Positions 30,118 through 40,995 of a stretch of 64,000 bases of DNA are shown piece by piece (position 1 is the first letter of the stretch; each line of letters begins with the position of its first letter). The notes under the pieces were generated by a model, which was not told the origin of the DNA, ran no database searches, and saw nothing but the letters and a program-made list of their open reading frames with translations. The stretch spans positions 10,182,801 through 10,246,800 of the forward strand of contig CAUJGJ010000397.1 of assembly GCA_963170055.1 (NCBI GenBank). Direction: 5' to 3'. A program made the position numbers and the translations under genes. This DNA is from Halisarca cf. caerulea. Lineage: Eukaryota > Porifera > Demospongiae > Chondrillida > Halisarcidae.

Positions 30118-33100
30118 AATCGCTCTATACAGCAAACCGCATCAGTTTCTGGACGTCTAGCAGCGATTATATCAAAAAATCGCCGTGTGGCACGAAATTC
30201 GAACGGTCCGAAGTGTTTGATAAAGATTCGGCGACATACAATCTATACTCTTCTTCGCGCTTTTTTTTCAAATTTGAAAACGTCCGCCATGTTTTCAGGA
30301 TCCTCATCCCCTTTTTATACCTGTGCGAAGTTGTGCGGATGCAAAAACGCGTGACCCGCACACGGAACGCACACATTCCTAAACGCGTTGCCTTTTAAAA
30401 TCGCGGTCTACGTTTAAACCACTCCACTACAGCCACCAGCAAGTGATCTTCAGCGGGTTTCGATGTCTCCGTGGCTACGTTGAAATACACTTTGATGAAG
30501 TGGGTGATTTTGACAGGGCGTAACCTTGAACTTGGATGTGAATCATCTACAGGTGTAGTGGGTTGAGCACCAAAGATGACCTGCTCCCACATGGCCATGG
30601 CGATGAACGGGCGCGAGCCGGATACATGCCTGGACTTACTGGAGCCAAAAGTACAACCTTTGAGGCTAATAGAAGCATATTGTACATGGATGGAGTTTGC
30701 AGTTACTAATCCACACTCTGTAGTATTGAGTTTGTCATACAGTTCAACCAAATACGCAGCATCATCACTATCAAGTACTCCTCTGGTTGCAACATCAGGG
30801 ATAACCACATCAGCATGGGAAGGATCATCTTCAACCAGTGATGAATCCCTCAGGGATCCAACCATACACTGGTCCGTACGACAAACATCCTTGAAATCAT
30901 TGACAAATTCCGATGGAAAATCAAAGGAAAACACTACATTGTCTGTAAGAAATCTCTTCAATAACTGACTCTCAATTTCTCGGGAGTTTGTTGTTTGGCT
31001 TCCCAAAATTCCATTGTAGCGTTCAAAAGAAAAAAGCCAAAAACCAAAAACCGGGCCATAGTCTTCAACAGCTTCCTTTAGATGACAGTGCAGATGTATG
31101 TTGGGTGTGATGAATGAATTACCATAGATATGTTGTGAGCGGCGACAGAATTGAAGCAGGAGGGCATCAGAGAGGGCAATGTCCTCAGAAGACAACTGAC
31201 ACTTGCATAGAATGCGACAGGCAAGGACAAATTGGCGCCAACATTCCAGCTGCTCGAGTGGAATAATTCCATACAATGCAGGAATTGAAAAGTACATAAT
31301 CCAATTCTTAAATTGATCGGCTGTGAAGCTTGAAAATCCGGAAACAATCTTATGTGGGATACGACCAACATCAGATGGTACAACCATGCTATCGACAGAA
31401 GCTTGAACCAGGGAATATTGGCTCCTACGGATAGTTTTATTATCCAACCAAAACTGTAGCATGTGCTTTCCAGTTCCCAAGAACAAGTTGTGCATGGGGT
31501 CTATAGCTAGCATCCTCGGTGCATCAAAATATGGTAACTACAACAAAGCCGAATAGCGACATCCAAGTGATGACTCCAGAGTGGTTTGCTCAATTTTTGT
31601 TGTAGCTTGTGCTATTCTCTGTACACGATCCCTGTGCTCTCTGTTTGTCCTAGGTAACCAGCTACTCCGACCAAAACCACTGTAGTCCATGGATCCCACC
31701 TTACCTGGAAAAGGCTTGAAGCATTTAGAACAACCAAGTTTCGCAGAATGACCTACAATGCCACACAGTTTTCGTCCAGCTGGGAGATCACAGGCCACGC
31801 ATAAACATGCTCCTCGCACAACTATTTGTGATGGAGATGAACCTACGTTTAGCTTGACACCAGTCCAAAGATCATTCAGCTCTTCAACAATTGGCTCAAG
31901 GTAAGAATTAATATCGTGTCGAGGTTCTGATGGACCTGGTAAAATGCTAACCAAAATAACATTGTTTTGTTTGAAACGCACAGCACGAGGAAGGTTCATT
32001 ATGGTTAGATAAACAGCCCCTACAGAGTATGTTAAATGCTTATAGGGTTGAAACCAATCTACATTTAGCATAAGGCCTAAACCAAGAGAATCCTTGCAGG
32101 ATAAGAAAGGTTTCCCATCCACAACTTGGAAAGACTCCCAGATTTTCCCATCATAAACATCTGATTTGATACCCAGAACAGATACCCTAGACTTCCACTG
32201 CTGGCACAAATCAACAAAACCAGGGCACATGAGAAAATGTTGAAAGGATGAAAGAATAGGCTTGTACGGATACGTTTTGATAGGGACAAGATTTTTAGCA
32301 CCCGACGACAACTTCACAGACTTAAGTAGCAAGGAGCCACAGGGGGTTCTTTTATTTAAGTGTGGATGGTTGGGGTAGCGAACAAATGAACATCGTTTGC
32401 TAGAATTGTATCCTCCAGAAAAAATTACACAATCATTAAAACGATAAACTTTGTGGCAGCTGGGACATATCACAAATTTTGTGAAGGTCGTTTGGTGACT
32501 TGATGACTTCCGTAAACTATACAGTGAAGAAGGAAATGCAGCAGCAAATTTGGCTACAAAAAAATCTGAAAATTGGCCCATGACCGAGAAAAATACTTTT
32601 AAGAATCGTATAATAGCAGTTATAACTGCATCAGATGTAGAATGAACAGCTTGCAAAAGTAGTAAAAATCCCGTCAGCCAGATAACTAATGATTTGATAG
32701 CCAAATCGGATTTGGAAGTGTTGCGGTCTTCCAAAGAGGGAGCCGGTGGGTCCAGTAGTTCCGAATCAGATGTCTCATCAACGTCAATGCCATGACTGTC
32801 CTCCCAGATTTCCTCTATATCACTATAGACTGGAGCTATTTAAAAGAATGGGATATCAAAATAGCATGATAGTATGGCAGAATATTCACCGTTGTAACAA
32901 AAAGGTGAATATGTATACGTACATACTATGCATGCATGAACGTATACTGCTAACTGCATAAAGTGAACTATATAAGTGAGGGTCTGATCTTTGATCACAA
33001 CTAGTAATATGTAAAACTCAATTTAACAGCAACGCTCTCTTTCTGCACAACTCATAGCAACTCAATTAAGAGTTAACATCCTTAAGCATGCTGCATAATT

Positions 33101-33514
33101 ACTTCAGTAACACTGTCACATAACATACCTTCAGGAAGAGCTTCATGATCAGAGTCACAGTCATCTCCCCAGCACAGTCAGTACATTCATTCGATTCACC
33201 ACTATTCTGGCAGGGAGGGTCATCATCAGCATTTAAAGAGGAATCCATGTCCACAGGGAAATCTAGTATAAGCCGGGTTGAATGAAGCACACGTGCATAT
33301 TAAAATGACAAGGAGGTATAATATTATCTTACTTCAGCAAACAACACATGCAGCCACTATGTATGCAATTTAAATTGCCCCATTTACTGAGCCGACTATA
33401 CTGCAAATGTTATGTTAAACTTTAACTTGTACTATTTGGTAAGAATATGGACGACCGTATGTTATTATTATGGTTATCACTTCTGAATTAGTAAAATTAA
33501 AGGCAGGTATAAAT

Positions 33515-33530
33515 GGGGGGGGGGGGGGGG
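33515..33530 (+). repeat. G16 tract
   Basis: Sixteen consecutive G in the first intron of the EnSpm transposase gene. It could form a quadruplex or be a slippage tract; its length is likely uncertain in the assembly. Confidence 0.9.
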
Positions 33531-33938
33531 ACGGGACATCACAGCAAAACACACTGGGGCAAAGCACGGCAGCCCGAATAGCTATTAGGCACAACTGACT
33601 CAAGTTGACTCGATTCAAATTTATTGCTAACCTGGGGCACACAAGTCATTCTGCCATTCGGCATCTGAGTCTGTACTCATCCAAATCCGATCCACATTGG
33701 AGTCACTCTGGTATGGAAAAAGACTCTTGTGTTTCTTGCGGGTTTTTTCACTCACATAACGATCGCAATGCTCGCAGAACACGTCAGGATTTCTCCTCTT
33801 TGAAGAAGATGGATATTGTTCAAGGCGATACTGGAGTAATGACAACTGTCTCGTAGAAGTTGATGGCTTAGAAGTGTCGTCAGGGTTCTTCACTGCAGAA
33901 AAACTGGCATTATTCACTGGAGGCGGCTGGTCGGCCAT

Positions 33939-34140
33939 TTTCGTATGTCACTCGTGCTTGCGAAAACACTAATTTTAGCAATGTAGTCTAAAAATAGCTT
34001 TAATCGTCTATACTGAAAATAGACAATGGGTGTGAACATCACCAAATAAAGTTCGCACGTGATCCAAAAAGCGGGCAATTTGAGTTTCAACGCGTTGCTC
34101 TCTACTGGTACGAGCTCTTGTTCAATCACAATCTTTGATC
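33939..34140. promoter_or_regulatory. Bidirectional promoter of EnSpm 1
   Basis: The transposase start (ATG at 33938, minus) and the second gene start (ATG at 34141, plus) are 202 bp apart and point away from each other, so both promoters must lie here. The sequence is AT-rich in the middle with no perfect TATA box. Confidence 0.6.
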
Positions 34141-34367
34141 ATGGACGGTTGGAGTGAGGAGGACTTGTTTCCATCTGATGAGGATGACACTAGAGAACCC
34201 ATCTCTGAAAGGGAATATTACAAGTTAATCGCAAGTGGGGCCAGGCGACCACCTAAAGGCTATGTGCTACAAACGAGTGACTTGACATCCTCAGAATCTG
34301 ACAAGGAGCCACCACAAAAAAGGCCCGTGAGAAAGTGTCCAGCTAAATCAAAGAGAGAAAACTTTAA

Positions 34368-34386
34368 AGGGACAGTATCGCCGATT
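34368..34386 (+). repeat. K2 left terminal inverted repeat
   Basis: AGGGACAGTATCGCCGATT, exactly matched by the reverse complement at 38976-38994. TTAA lies outside both ends. Confidence 0.92.
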
Positions 34387-34540
34387 TGCGCACGCGTAGG
34401 ATATTTCCGTATACACGCTCCAAATTGGACCAATCAGAATAAGGATAGAGAATTTGTTACAACTTCTCTATCTCGTACTCGATTCGCTGTCAGATGAAAA
34501 TGGCGGTCGATCGTTGTCCACTCGTGCGAAACGCTCGATA

Positions 34541-37500
34541 ATGGAACAGAACGTTTGCCCGCTCATAGGGCGTTCTAGAAGAGGAGGAAATGCGTGTAAC
34601 CCTGCTGCTCCACCACTTCAATATAATTACAAGGTAATTCGCCTGAAAGACGCTACTTATGCGGAACTTCGCCAACTAAAGGTGGTAATCGGTACCAAAA
34701 CAGACGATGAGGTGGTCAAGTACTTACTTCGGAATCAACATCGTAATGACAAGTAAGTCTTTGAGATGTAACCTGTGCGTTGTTTATATTATTTTGGTAT
34801 ATCTCAAATTTAATGCTCCGTAGACCAACGATTGAAACGGCTAGCTTTCCCCTGCCAGCACCGCCCCAACAAGATTCACGTTTCGATATTTCGAGGCGTG
34901 GGCTTCCTGCTAACCTCATGACTTCCACTCCAATAAGACGAAGTGGTCAACCGAGCGAGATCCGCGCTATGCGTAGCGAAGCTGGGGCAATCCAAAGGGT
35001 AGCTGACAACAAGTAAGTGTGTCTCAACATGAATGACATGAATTTCGGTATATTCCACTGTGTATGCAATGTTAAACTTTTTGCTATGATCCGCAGCACC
35101 ACCATGGGGAGTATGGAGCTGCTCTGCGGTGAATCCCCTCCGCCTATGCCTTGTACCAGTGACAGAGACCCTGGAGAGCAAACCACAAGTGAAGGAACTC
35201 ATAAGGTGGCTGTCAACAAGTGAGTGTCTCAATTTGTACATATTCATGTATTTGGTGTTCAATTTTTTGTAACATTGTTAGTACCACGATGATGAGTATG
35301 GAGCTACTCTGTGGCGAACCCCCATCCCCTATGCCTTCCGATGAAGAGGATGGAGACCCTGGAGAGTGCAAGGATTTCAGTGTTTATTGTGCCCCATCTG
35401 TTGTGGATGAGACATTAAATGACAGTGGCTCTGAAGAAAGTGTTTATTCAAGGTACATGAGACAGCAATTATGTTTTTGATGTCATGCATAGATCATATT
35501 TTACCTGAACTAGCTGTATACCACAGTAATGCTGACGAGCTCAACAGTGATGACAATGACGATGACGATGATCATGTGCAACAGATGTCTGACCGTCATA
35601 GTGTAACTGAAAGAGTTGAGTCTATATCAGTAGGTTAGTGAATGTGCTGGCTATGAATTTCCTCTTGTTACTACTTGCTTCCTTGTCCATGGCATGCATT
35701 GTATTTAGGCAGTGAGAAGATATTAAGTGCCATCCAGCTGGTAGAACCCCAGACAAAGTACTTCATTGTGCATGGAGGACAGCTCCTACAGCTTCTGGGT
35801 AGTTGTTGTAGAAAGCCTGGATGTACATCAACTGTTGTGGTCGATCAACGAAACGTTGGAATGGTGGTGATACTAACAGCCGTGTGTAGTGTGGGTCATG
35901 AATTCATGTGGGCATCGTCTCCTCAGCAACAATTGCACAGTGGTGCTTTTATCTATACCTCAAATTACTTCCTACCATCATCAATATTGCTGTCAGGTAA
36001 CAGTTTTGCTAAGATATCTCTTATGTTCAGGTATATATATGTTTCACATTCTGCCACAGACTTCCTGTGTTATACACTTCATAACTGTAAAAATTATGTT
36101 TGTTGTATTGTATAGGTTTGCCAACATCCTCTTTGTAAGCAAACCTAGCTATTACCGGTATCAGAAACAACTGTACATTCCTGCCATCCAGTCAGCATGG
36201 GATGCACACCAACAAGATGTATTCAGGAAGGTGCAGTCACCAGTAATTGTCTGTGGAGATGGACGATGTGATTCTCCTGGAAATTCAGCTAAGTTCTGTA
36301 CATATACATTGATGGACTCATCCAGTGGACTTGTCCTCAATGTGGACACAGTTGACAAGAGGGAAGTTCAGGGGAAGTCACCCAACATGGAGAGAGAAGG
36401 GCTGAGAAGATGTCTGTCACAAGTACAGCAACATTGCAGTGTGACAGAGATAGCAACTGATGCTTCAACGTCTGTTGCTAAAGTTATAGGTACTAAGTTA
36501 ATTGTCATGATTGTACGCATGGAAATCATCTTAGATTAGCCTTTTAAATTAGTACTTGTTTTATAATATGTAGCTACTGAGTTTCAGAATGTTGAACATT
36601 CAATGGACATCTGGCATAAGTCCAAAAAGTTACGCGCTGCTCTACTGGAGGTATGTTTGAGTTGAAGTCGTGAGTGGGTGATGATTTTTAAACAGACTTT
36701 ATCAATTTGTGTAGGCTGGAAAGACAAAGTCCAACATAAAGATTGTGAAATGGACTGATTCAATTGTGAACCATTTTTGGTGGTGCTGCAAAATATGTGA
36801 TGGAGAAGTGGAAACATTGAAGGTATTGACACTATATACCAGACTGCACGAGTCCTTGTACAAAGTGTATGTTCAAAATTGAATGCCTTAATTTATATTA
36901 TAGAGGAAGTGGGAAGGTGTTCTACATCATGTATGTGGAGAACATGATTGGATCATGGACAGCTGCGAACATGATGCTTTGGAAGAGCCTTGCAGGGACA
37001 GATACGGAAATACATTAGAGTATTTCTCCAAAGGTGACTCCGCCCACACCACCTTGCAAGATGTTGTTCTCAACACGAGGTGGATGAGAAGTCTTAAATA
37101 CTATACAAAGTTCAGGTATGCATGGTAACCATTATTGCTCATTATTTTTGTGATGATTGTCTAAAAGTTCATTTGCATCATGCATACATTTCAGGCACAC
37201 TGGATCACTGGAAATGTTCCACAGCTTATTGTTGATGTACGCACCAAAACGTATTGCTTTTCAGTAAGTTTACATCCATTTTTGTAAGTGTGCAACCAAG
37301 TGTTTTTTGTGTCAAGTTCATGTTACTAATATATCCACAGGAATGATGCTTACCATACACGGATAATCCTAGCAGCCTTGGATCATAACCACCACAAGGA
37401 TACGGCACAGGAATGTACCCAGGGTGGCACTTACCTACATCATCGTAGGTGGAGGAAGACCACGAAAAGGTGGGATGTGGTACCAGTGATGGAGAAAAAA

Positions 37501-37883
37501 TCTTACACATACATTAGGTAAGCAAGTCATGCAAGGTGTAAAACTTGCAACAATGGATAATGACAAATGCTTGTTTATTTATTTCTCTGTGCAGTGATAT
37601 CCAAGTACTAATCTTTAACATCCGTACTGCTTTTCAAGGGAAACTATCTGCAAGTGGATTTATTGCTGCCAGTCATCCAGCAACAATTCAATCCACAATT
37701 GCTGCAGTTCCACCACCTCCAACAGATGTACTTCTTCTTGACAAACAGAGTAGGTTTTAGCGTATTTCAAGACTGTCGCAATTCATGCATCATGTTGATG
37801 AACTAACATAATTGATTTCAGAATCTATTGATTCAGTATTAGGAATGGCTTTGAAGCTGGTTCAATACACTAGTACGGCCTAA
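34541..37883 (+). CDS. K2 transposase (14 exons, frame intact)
   Basis: Model: 34541-34752, 34824-35012, 35097-35219, 35282-35452, 35527-35633, 35709-36030, 36116-36489, 36574-36650, 36715-36822, 36904-37115, 37195-37263, 37341-37517, 37595-37749, 37822-37883. All introns are GT-AG and the sum is 2,358 nt (785 residues) with no stop. Exons 3 and 4 are duplicates (TTM-SMELLCGE-P-PMP in each). A cysteine/His cluster (CCRKPGC...CSVGHEF) precedes the RNase H-like core: CGDGRCDSPGNSAKF (D about 423), ATDAST (D about 489), MDIWHKSKK (D-x2-H, about 511), WWCCKICDG, and TGSLEMFHS (E about 637). TTAA target, AGGG ends and the D-x2-H box fit the Kolobok superfamily; no THAP finger is present. Start chosen as the first ATG giving a spliceable exon. 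Confidence 0.8.
35097..35452 (+). repeat. Tandem exon duplication in K2 transposase
   Basis: Exon 3 (35097-35219) and exon 4 (35282-35452) begin with almost the same sequence, coding for NTTMxSMELLCGExPxPMP, and share the upstream intron phase. Exon 4 carries extra 3' sequence. A recent local duplication of one exon is the simplest reading. Confidence 0.82.
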
Positions 37884-38566
37884 AACCCATGTACTGGCCC
37901 GTTGCTGAAGGAAAGTGCCTTCTAATTTGCTTCACAACACATGAAGGAGCCACCTTCCTGTTGCCTCTACCTAAGTGCTTGTGTGCCCATAAAATATATT
38001 GTCTATATGCTGCCTTCCTATAGCTTCGGTCAGAGAAGTCTGCTGGGTTAGCCCTGATGTCCGCCCTGTTGAGGATAGCCACACCAAGGACATGTGGATC
38101 CAATACTATCTTGTAAAAGATATTGTAGGCCGTGACACACCGACTTCGACCACAGCATTTCTCCTCCACTGGCTGTGGCATTGGTATGCACAGACCACAT
38201 TTACACCACGCAGGACATTCTGGTGGTTGGGGAGGGTGTGGTTCCTGAGGTGGAGCTGTATGCAAGAGGCATTCAGCTAATGAAACTCCCCCTTGTCCCG
38301 GCAACAGCCGGACACATAGCTGTCTACATTGTTCTGGTGGTAGTTGTTCAACATGAGCCTACAAGCCACAACGATAAAAATTATTCTTATCAAAACTCTT
38401 CAAATCACAGAGCTGAATAAGCTGTCAGGCGCTTTCTTACTTCTATTTCTCTTACTTCGCGTTGCAAGTCGACGTCCGAATCAGCGTTTCTGGTGGGTAA
38501 TCTGGGGCCTGATCTGGTAGGGGCTCGAACAGCTAATAGGGGGCCGATAAGATCACGATCGGCCAT
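37870..38566 (-). CDS. K2 convergent protein, P2X7-ballast-like domain
   Basis: Exons 38441-38566 and 37870-38358 (donor GTAAGA, acceptor TTGTAG, phase 0), 204 residues. The N-terminus is acidic/basic with an LPPEQCRQLCVRLL helix. The second exon encodes CPAWCKCGLC-x10-EEKCCGRSRC, YNIFYKIVLDPHVLGVAILNR, YRKAAYRQYILW, GNRKVAPSCVVKQIRRHFP and a QYMGF ending. This closely follows the ballast (cytoplasmic C-terminal) domain of P2X7 receptors: the zinc cysteines, the Y-R-x-A-Y-R helix and the PSCVV-x-x-IR-x-x-FP end. No channel part is encoded here. The start at 38566 is the first ATG of the exon. Its stop overlaps the last transposase codons on the other strand. A role in transposition is inferred only from linkage. 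Confidence 0.82.
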
Positions 38567-39140
38567 TGATGACTCGCTTTCGTTTAATTCTACTTCGCCC
38601 CGGTTCGTGCAGCATCTTGTTCCCGTCACTCTGCACGAGCAAAGAGGCGTACAGAATGCCTTTGCTGTTTTGCAAGGGTAGCTGCCGCGTCCAGACGCTC
38701 TAGCACACTTGCCATTACAAGAACAGAATACGATCTACATGAGCACGGATTGGTAGGTTATGAACACTACGCAGGTATAAAAACAGACAAATTGCGAGTA
38801 TTGCTATATTATAGAAGGCTTACACTTTCGTCGGCTGAGGAGTCCATGGCAATAACAATCGAAACCATCCAAACAACCGTCGTATAGAGTATCCATGGTA
38901 TAACTATCGAACGCATTCGCGTAGTAGTTACGCGAGTGCGTTCGGGTAATGTGTGACGTAACAGCAATATTGCGTAATCGGCGATACTGTCCCTTTAAGA
39001 GAAAATCACGAAGTAATGGCTCCAAAGTCTCTACTACTGAGCGCGAGTTCTAATAAATTCATTCACTATCTGAGGCTACTAATTGTTAAAGGTTGTCTTT
39101 GCTAACATTTTTTAACTATCCTATTATGTTCCCCTTATAG

Positions 39141-40489
39141 GGACCAAATTTGGCTGACAAAGAATCACCTCTGGGAGCTCTGGACGAAGATTAACTCCTC
39201 CTCAAGGAGTAGACAGTGATCAAGGATCTCTAGGTGAGTGGTCCTGTGAAATTGATCCTGAAGCTTCAACCAGTCTTGATCTGAAACAGGTGCCTCACAA
39301 AATGCTCCAAGTAAAAGTAAATCTGATTGTTCCAAAATGCATGGAGTTTAGTCATATGACACAGCATCTAAAAATAGTTCATGACGTCTTACTTCCTTAT
39401 ACCTATGTAGGTAAACCCCACATGCAGTTTATACAATTTTGTGCTCATTGTTTGGTTTTACTGCCTAGCTATTACGGTTGTCATTGTGTTAAAAACATAA
39501 AACAGGCGTAAAATACCTACTAGGTAAACTGTAGACTCTTTGAGGCCAAGTTAATGATGCATCTTCTTGCTATTCCCGTCCTCCAGGAGCAAGCAGTGAT
39601 CAAAGATCTCCAGGTAACTGGTTCTGTGTATATTTGTCATAGGCTTGCAGGTATTATGTATACTACTCTCAAGAACATTCTAATTCCTACTATACACACT
39701 TCTTCTATAGAAACACCTCATGTTCAAAAGAACACCACATCCGGGAACTCTGGACGGAGACTGACTAGTCCTCCAGGAGCAGGCAGTGATCAAGGACCTC
39801 CAGGTGACTGGTTCTATGTATTTGTCACAGGCTTGCATGTACTTCTTGGCACACATAGATATGCAGTAGTATACGACACCCCATATCTCTTGATTTTTTT
39901 CTGCGGAGAACACTGCAATGCTTACAGTGATTCAGAAGTAGAACTAGATTACAGCCAGGTAAAGCTGTAATGCGAGAGACAAACCAGTAATCGTTATTGC
40001 GACAAGTTCTTGTCCTTAGAATCCTACAGTACTGTACATCAAAGAGTTTTAGCTACCCCGTGGTCACTACCCTTTGCTTAATCTCCAACTGCCCGTCTGT
40101 GATACTTTCTCATACTTGGCTTTTCTTATTTCTATTCCTCTAAACAAATTATAATAACTTGCTTCGGAGGTAGGTTCTAAAGAAACATTTGAACAAGACA
40201 GATTCAGAAGGGATATTGCTTCCAATGAGACTCGACTACTTAAAGGTCACTTTTAACCTCGTATCAAGCCATGTGTTAAACCAGTCCCTCTCCCATTGCA
40301 TTGTGTGCCTATAGGATTAATATTTTTGAGTCATTCCACTGCGAAAATAAACCACCCACGAAAATTTCCACCCTTACTGTAATTTCATTCTTCCAGTTCC
40401 TCATGTCCAAAACAACACCATATGTGGGAGCTCTGAGTCAAGACTGACTAGTCCTCCAGAAGTAGACAGTGAACAAGGAGGATCTCCAG
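39141..40489 (+). repeat. Array of duplicated 93-bp exons
   Basis: Three exons of exactly 93 bp (39141-39233, 39711-39803, 40397-40489) plus a partial fourth ending at 39613. Shared core: GGGAGCTCTGGACGAAGACT, then ACTAGTCCTCCAGGAGCAG, then GCAGTGATCAAGGA and a donor GGTGACTGGTTC. Introns after each copy also share GGTTCTGTGTATTTGTCATAGGC-like sequence, so exon and intron were duplicated together. Confidence 0.85.
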
Positions 40490-40539
40490 GTGACTGCATG
40501 CATGGTTCTGTGTATTTGTCATAGGCTTGCAGGTACCAT

Positions 40540-40995
40540 GTGCTCGGAAATTTTCGCAGTACTAAATTTTCGCGGACACAACACTTGAGGATTTTCGCGG
40601 TACTAAATTATTCGCGGATGCAGAATTTCAAATTCACGGATCATAGATTGGATTTTATATTAGCTCAACAATATGTAATCCTATATAAATTATACACTGA
40701 AAAATGGCTGCTCTGTTTGTTCGCGTGGTTGTTAGTCCGTGGAACGGTTATCAATACAAGTGCAAATTGTTGCAGTTGATCTTCTCCAGCTGCCTTACAG
40801 ATTTTAGTCAGATATGGAGCGTCTGATGGGAGTAAAGAATACTTGATTGACATAACGGACGAGAAAACGCACGGTTTAATATACGAAACGTTCGACACTC
40901 CTGCTTCTTTGTTCTTTACTAAGACTCTTGTGTATAGCGCGGAACATAAGGGTCGTATAGGGTTTTCGCGGATTTAATTTTTCGCGGATGCATGT
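40540..40995. repeat. TTTTCGCGG-rich repeat
   Basis: Five copies of TTTTCGCGG / TTCGCGGATG within 455 bp, three at the left side and two at the right. The same word forms the ends of the 60032-60602 MITE. Copies here are in direct orientation, so the element is different or rearranged. Located in an intron of the EnSpm second gene. Confidence 0.65.

Larger units (their letters stand above)
26197..30413. mobile_element. TTAA DDE transposon K1 (Kolobok-like) with ballast-domain gene
   Basis: A 4,217-bp element with terminal inverted repeats starting ACGTAGACCGCGA (26197 and, inverted, 30413); similarity continues through AnTnTAAAAGG. TTAA duplications are at 26193-26196 and 30414-30417. It encodes a 12-exon transposase (+) and a two-exon small protein (-) that converge. 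It is inserted in the EnSpm transposase exon, and joining the two TTAA sites restores that frame. A Kolobok assignment follows from TTAA and the D-x-W-H motif; another TTAA superfamily is possible. Confidence 0.8.
26030..33938 (-). pseudogene. EnSpm/CACTA transposase, interrupted and mutated
   Basis: Exon 1 (33632-33938, donor GTTAGC) encodes a zinc-finger-like CEHCDRYVSEKTRKKH head. Exon 2 (33129-33262) is acidic and appears to need a one-base frameshift near 33160. The main exon starts at 32835 and runs left. It contains an acidic lead (EEIWEDSHGID), a CPSCHKVY finger, the LGLMLNVDWFQPYKHLTYSVG block, a CSKCFKPFPG block and DPMHNLFLGTGKHML, all typical of CACTA transposases. An in-frame TAG lies at 31535-31537. 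The frame reads to VVEWFK at 30414, where the TTAA element 26197-30413 begins, and resumes at 26192. It continues through an in-frame TAA to IGKPAQVWHHDQYE, RCAHC and a stop at 26030. It cannot make a full protein. Confidence 0.82.
34368..38994. mobile_element. TTAA DDE transposon K2 (Kolobok-like) with ballast-domain gene
   Basis: A 4,627-bp element. Its termini are AGGGACAGTATCGCCGATT at the left and the perfect inverted 19 bp at the right, with TTAA at 34364-34367 and 38995-38998. It contains two apparently intact genes, a 14-exon transposase (+) and a two-exon ballast-like protein (-), whose stop codons overlap by 14 bp. The target is exon 1 of the EnSpm second gene, and TTAA joining restores that frame. 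With perfect ends and no visible coding defect, this is the best candidate after the piggyBac for a recently active element. Confidence 0.85.

Noticed and set aside
37870..38358. Host P2X7 receptor gene
   Set aside because: Only the ballast-like domain is present; no channel segments, and the gene lies wholly inside K2 termini.
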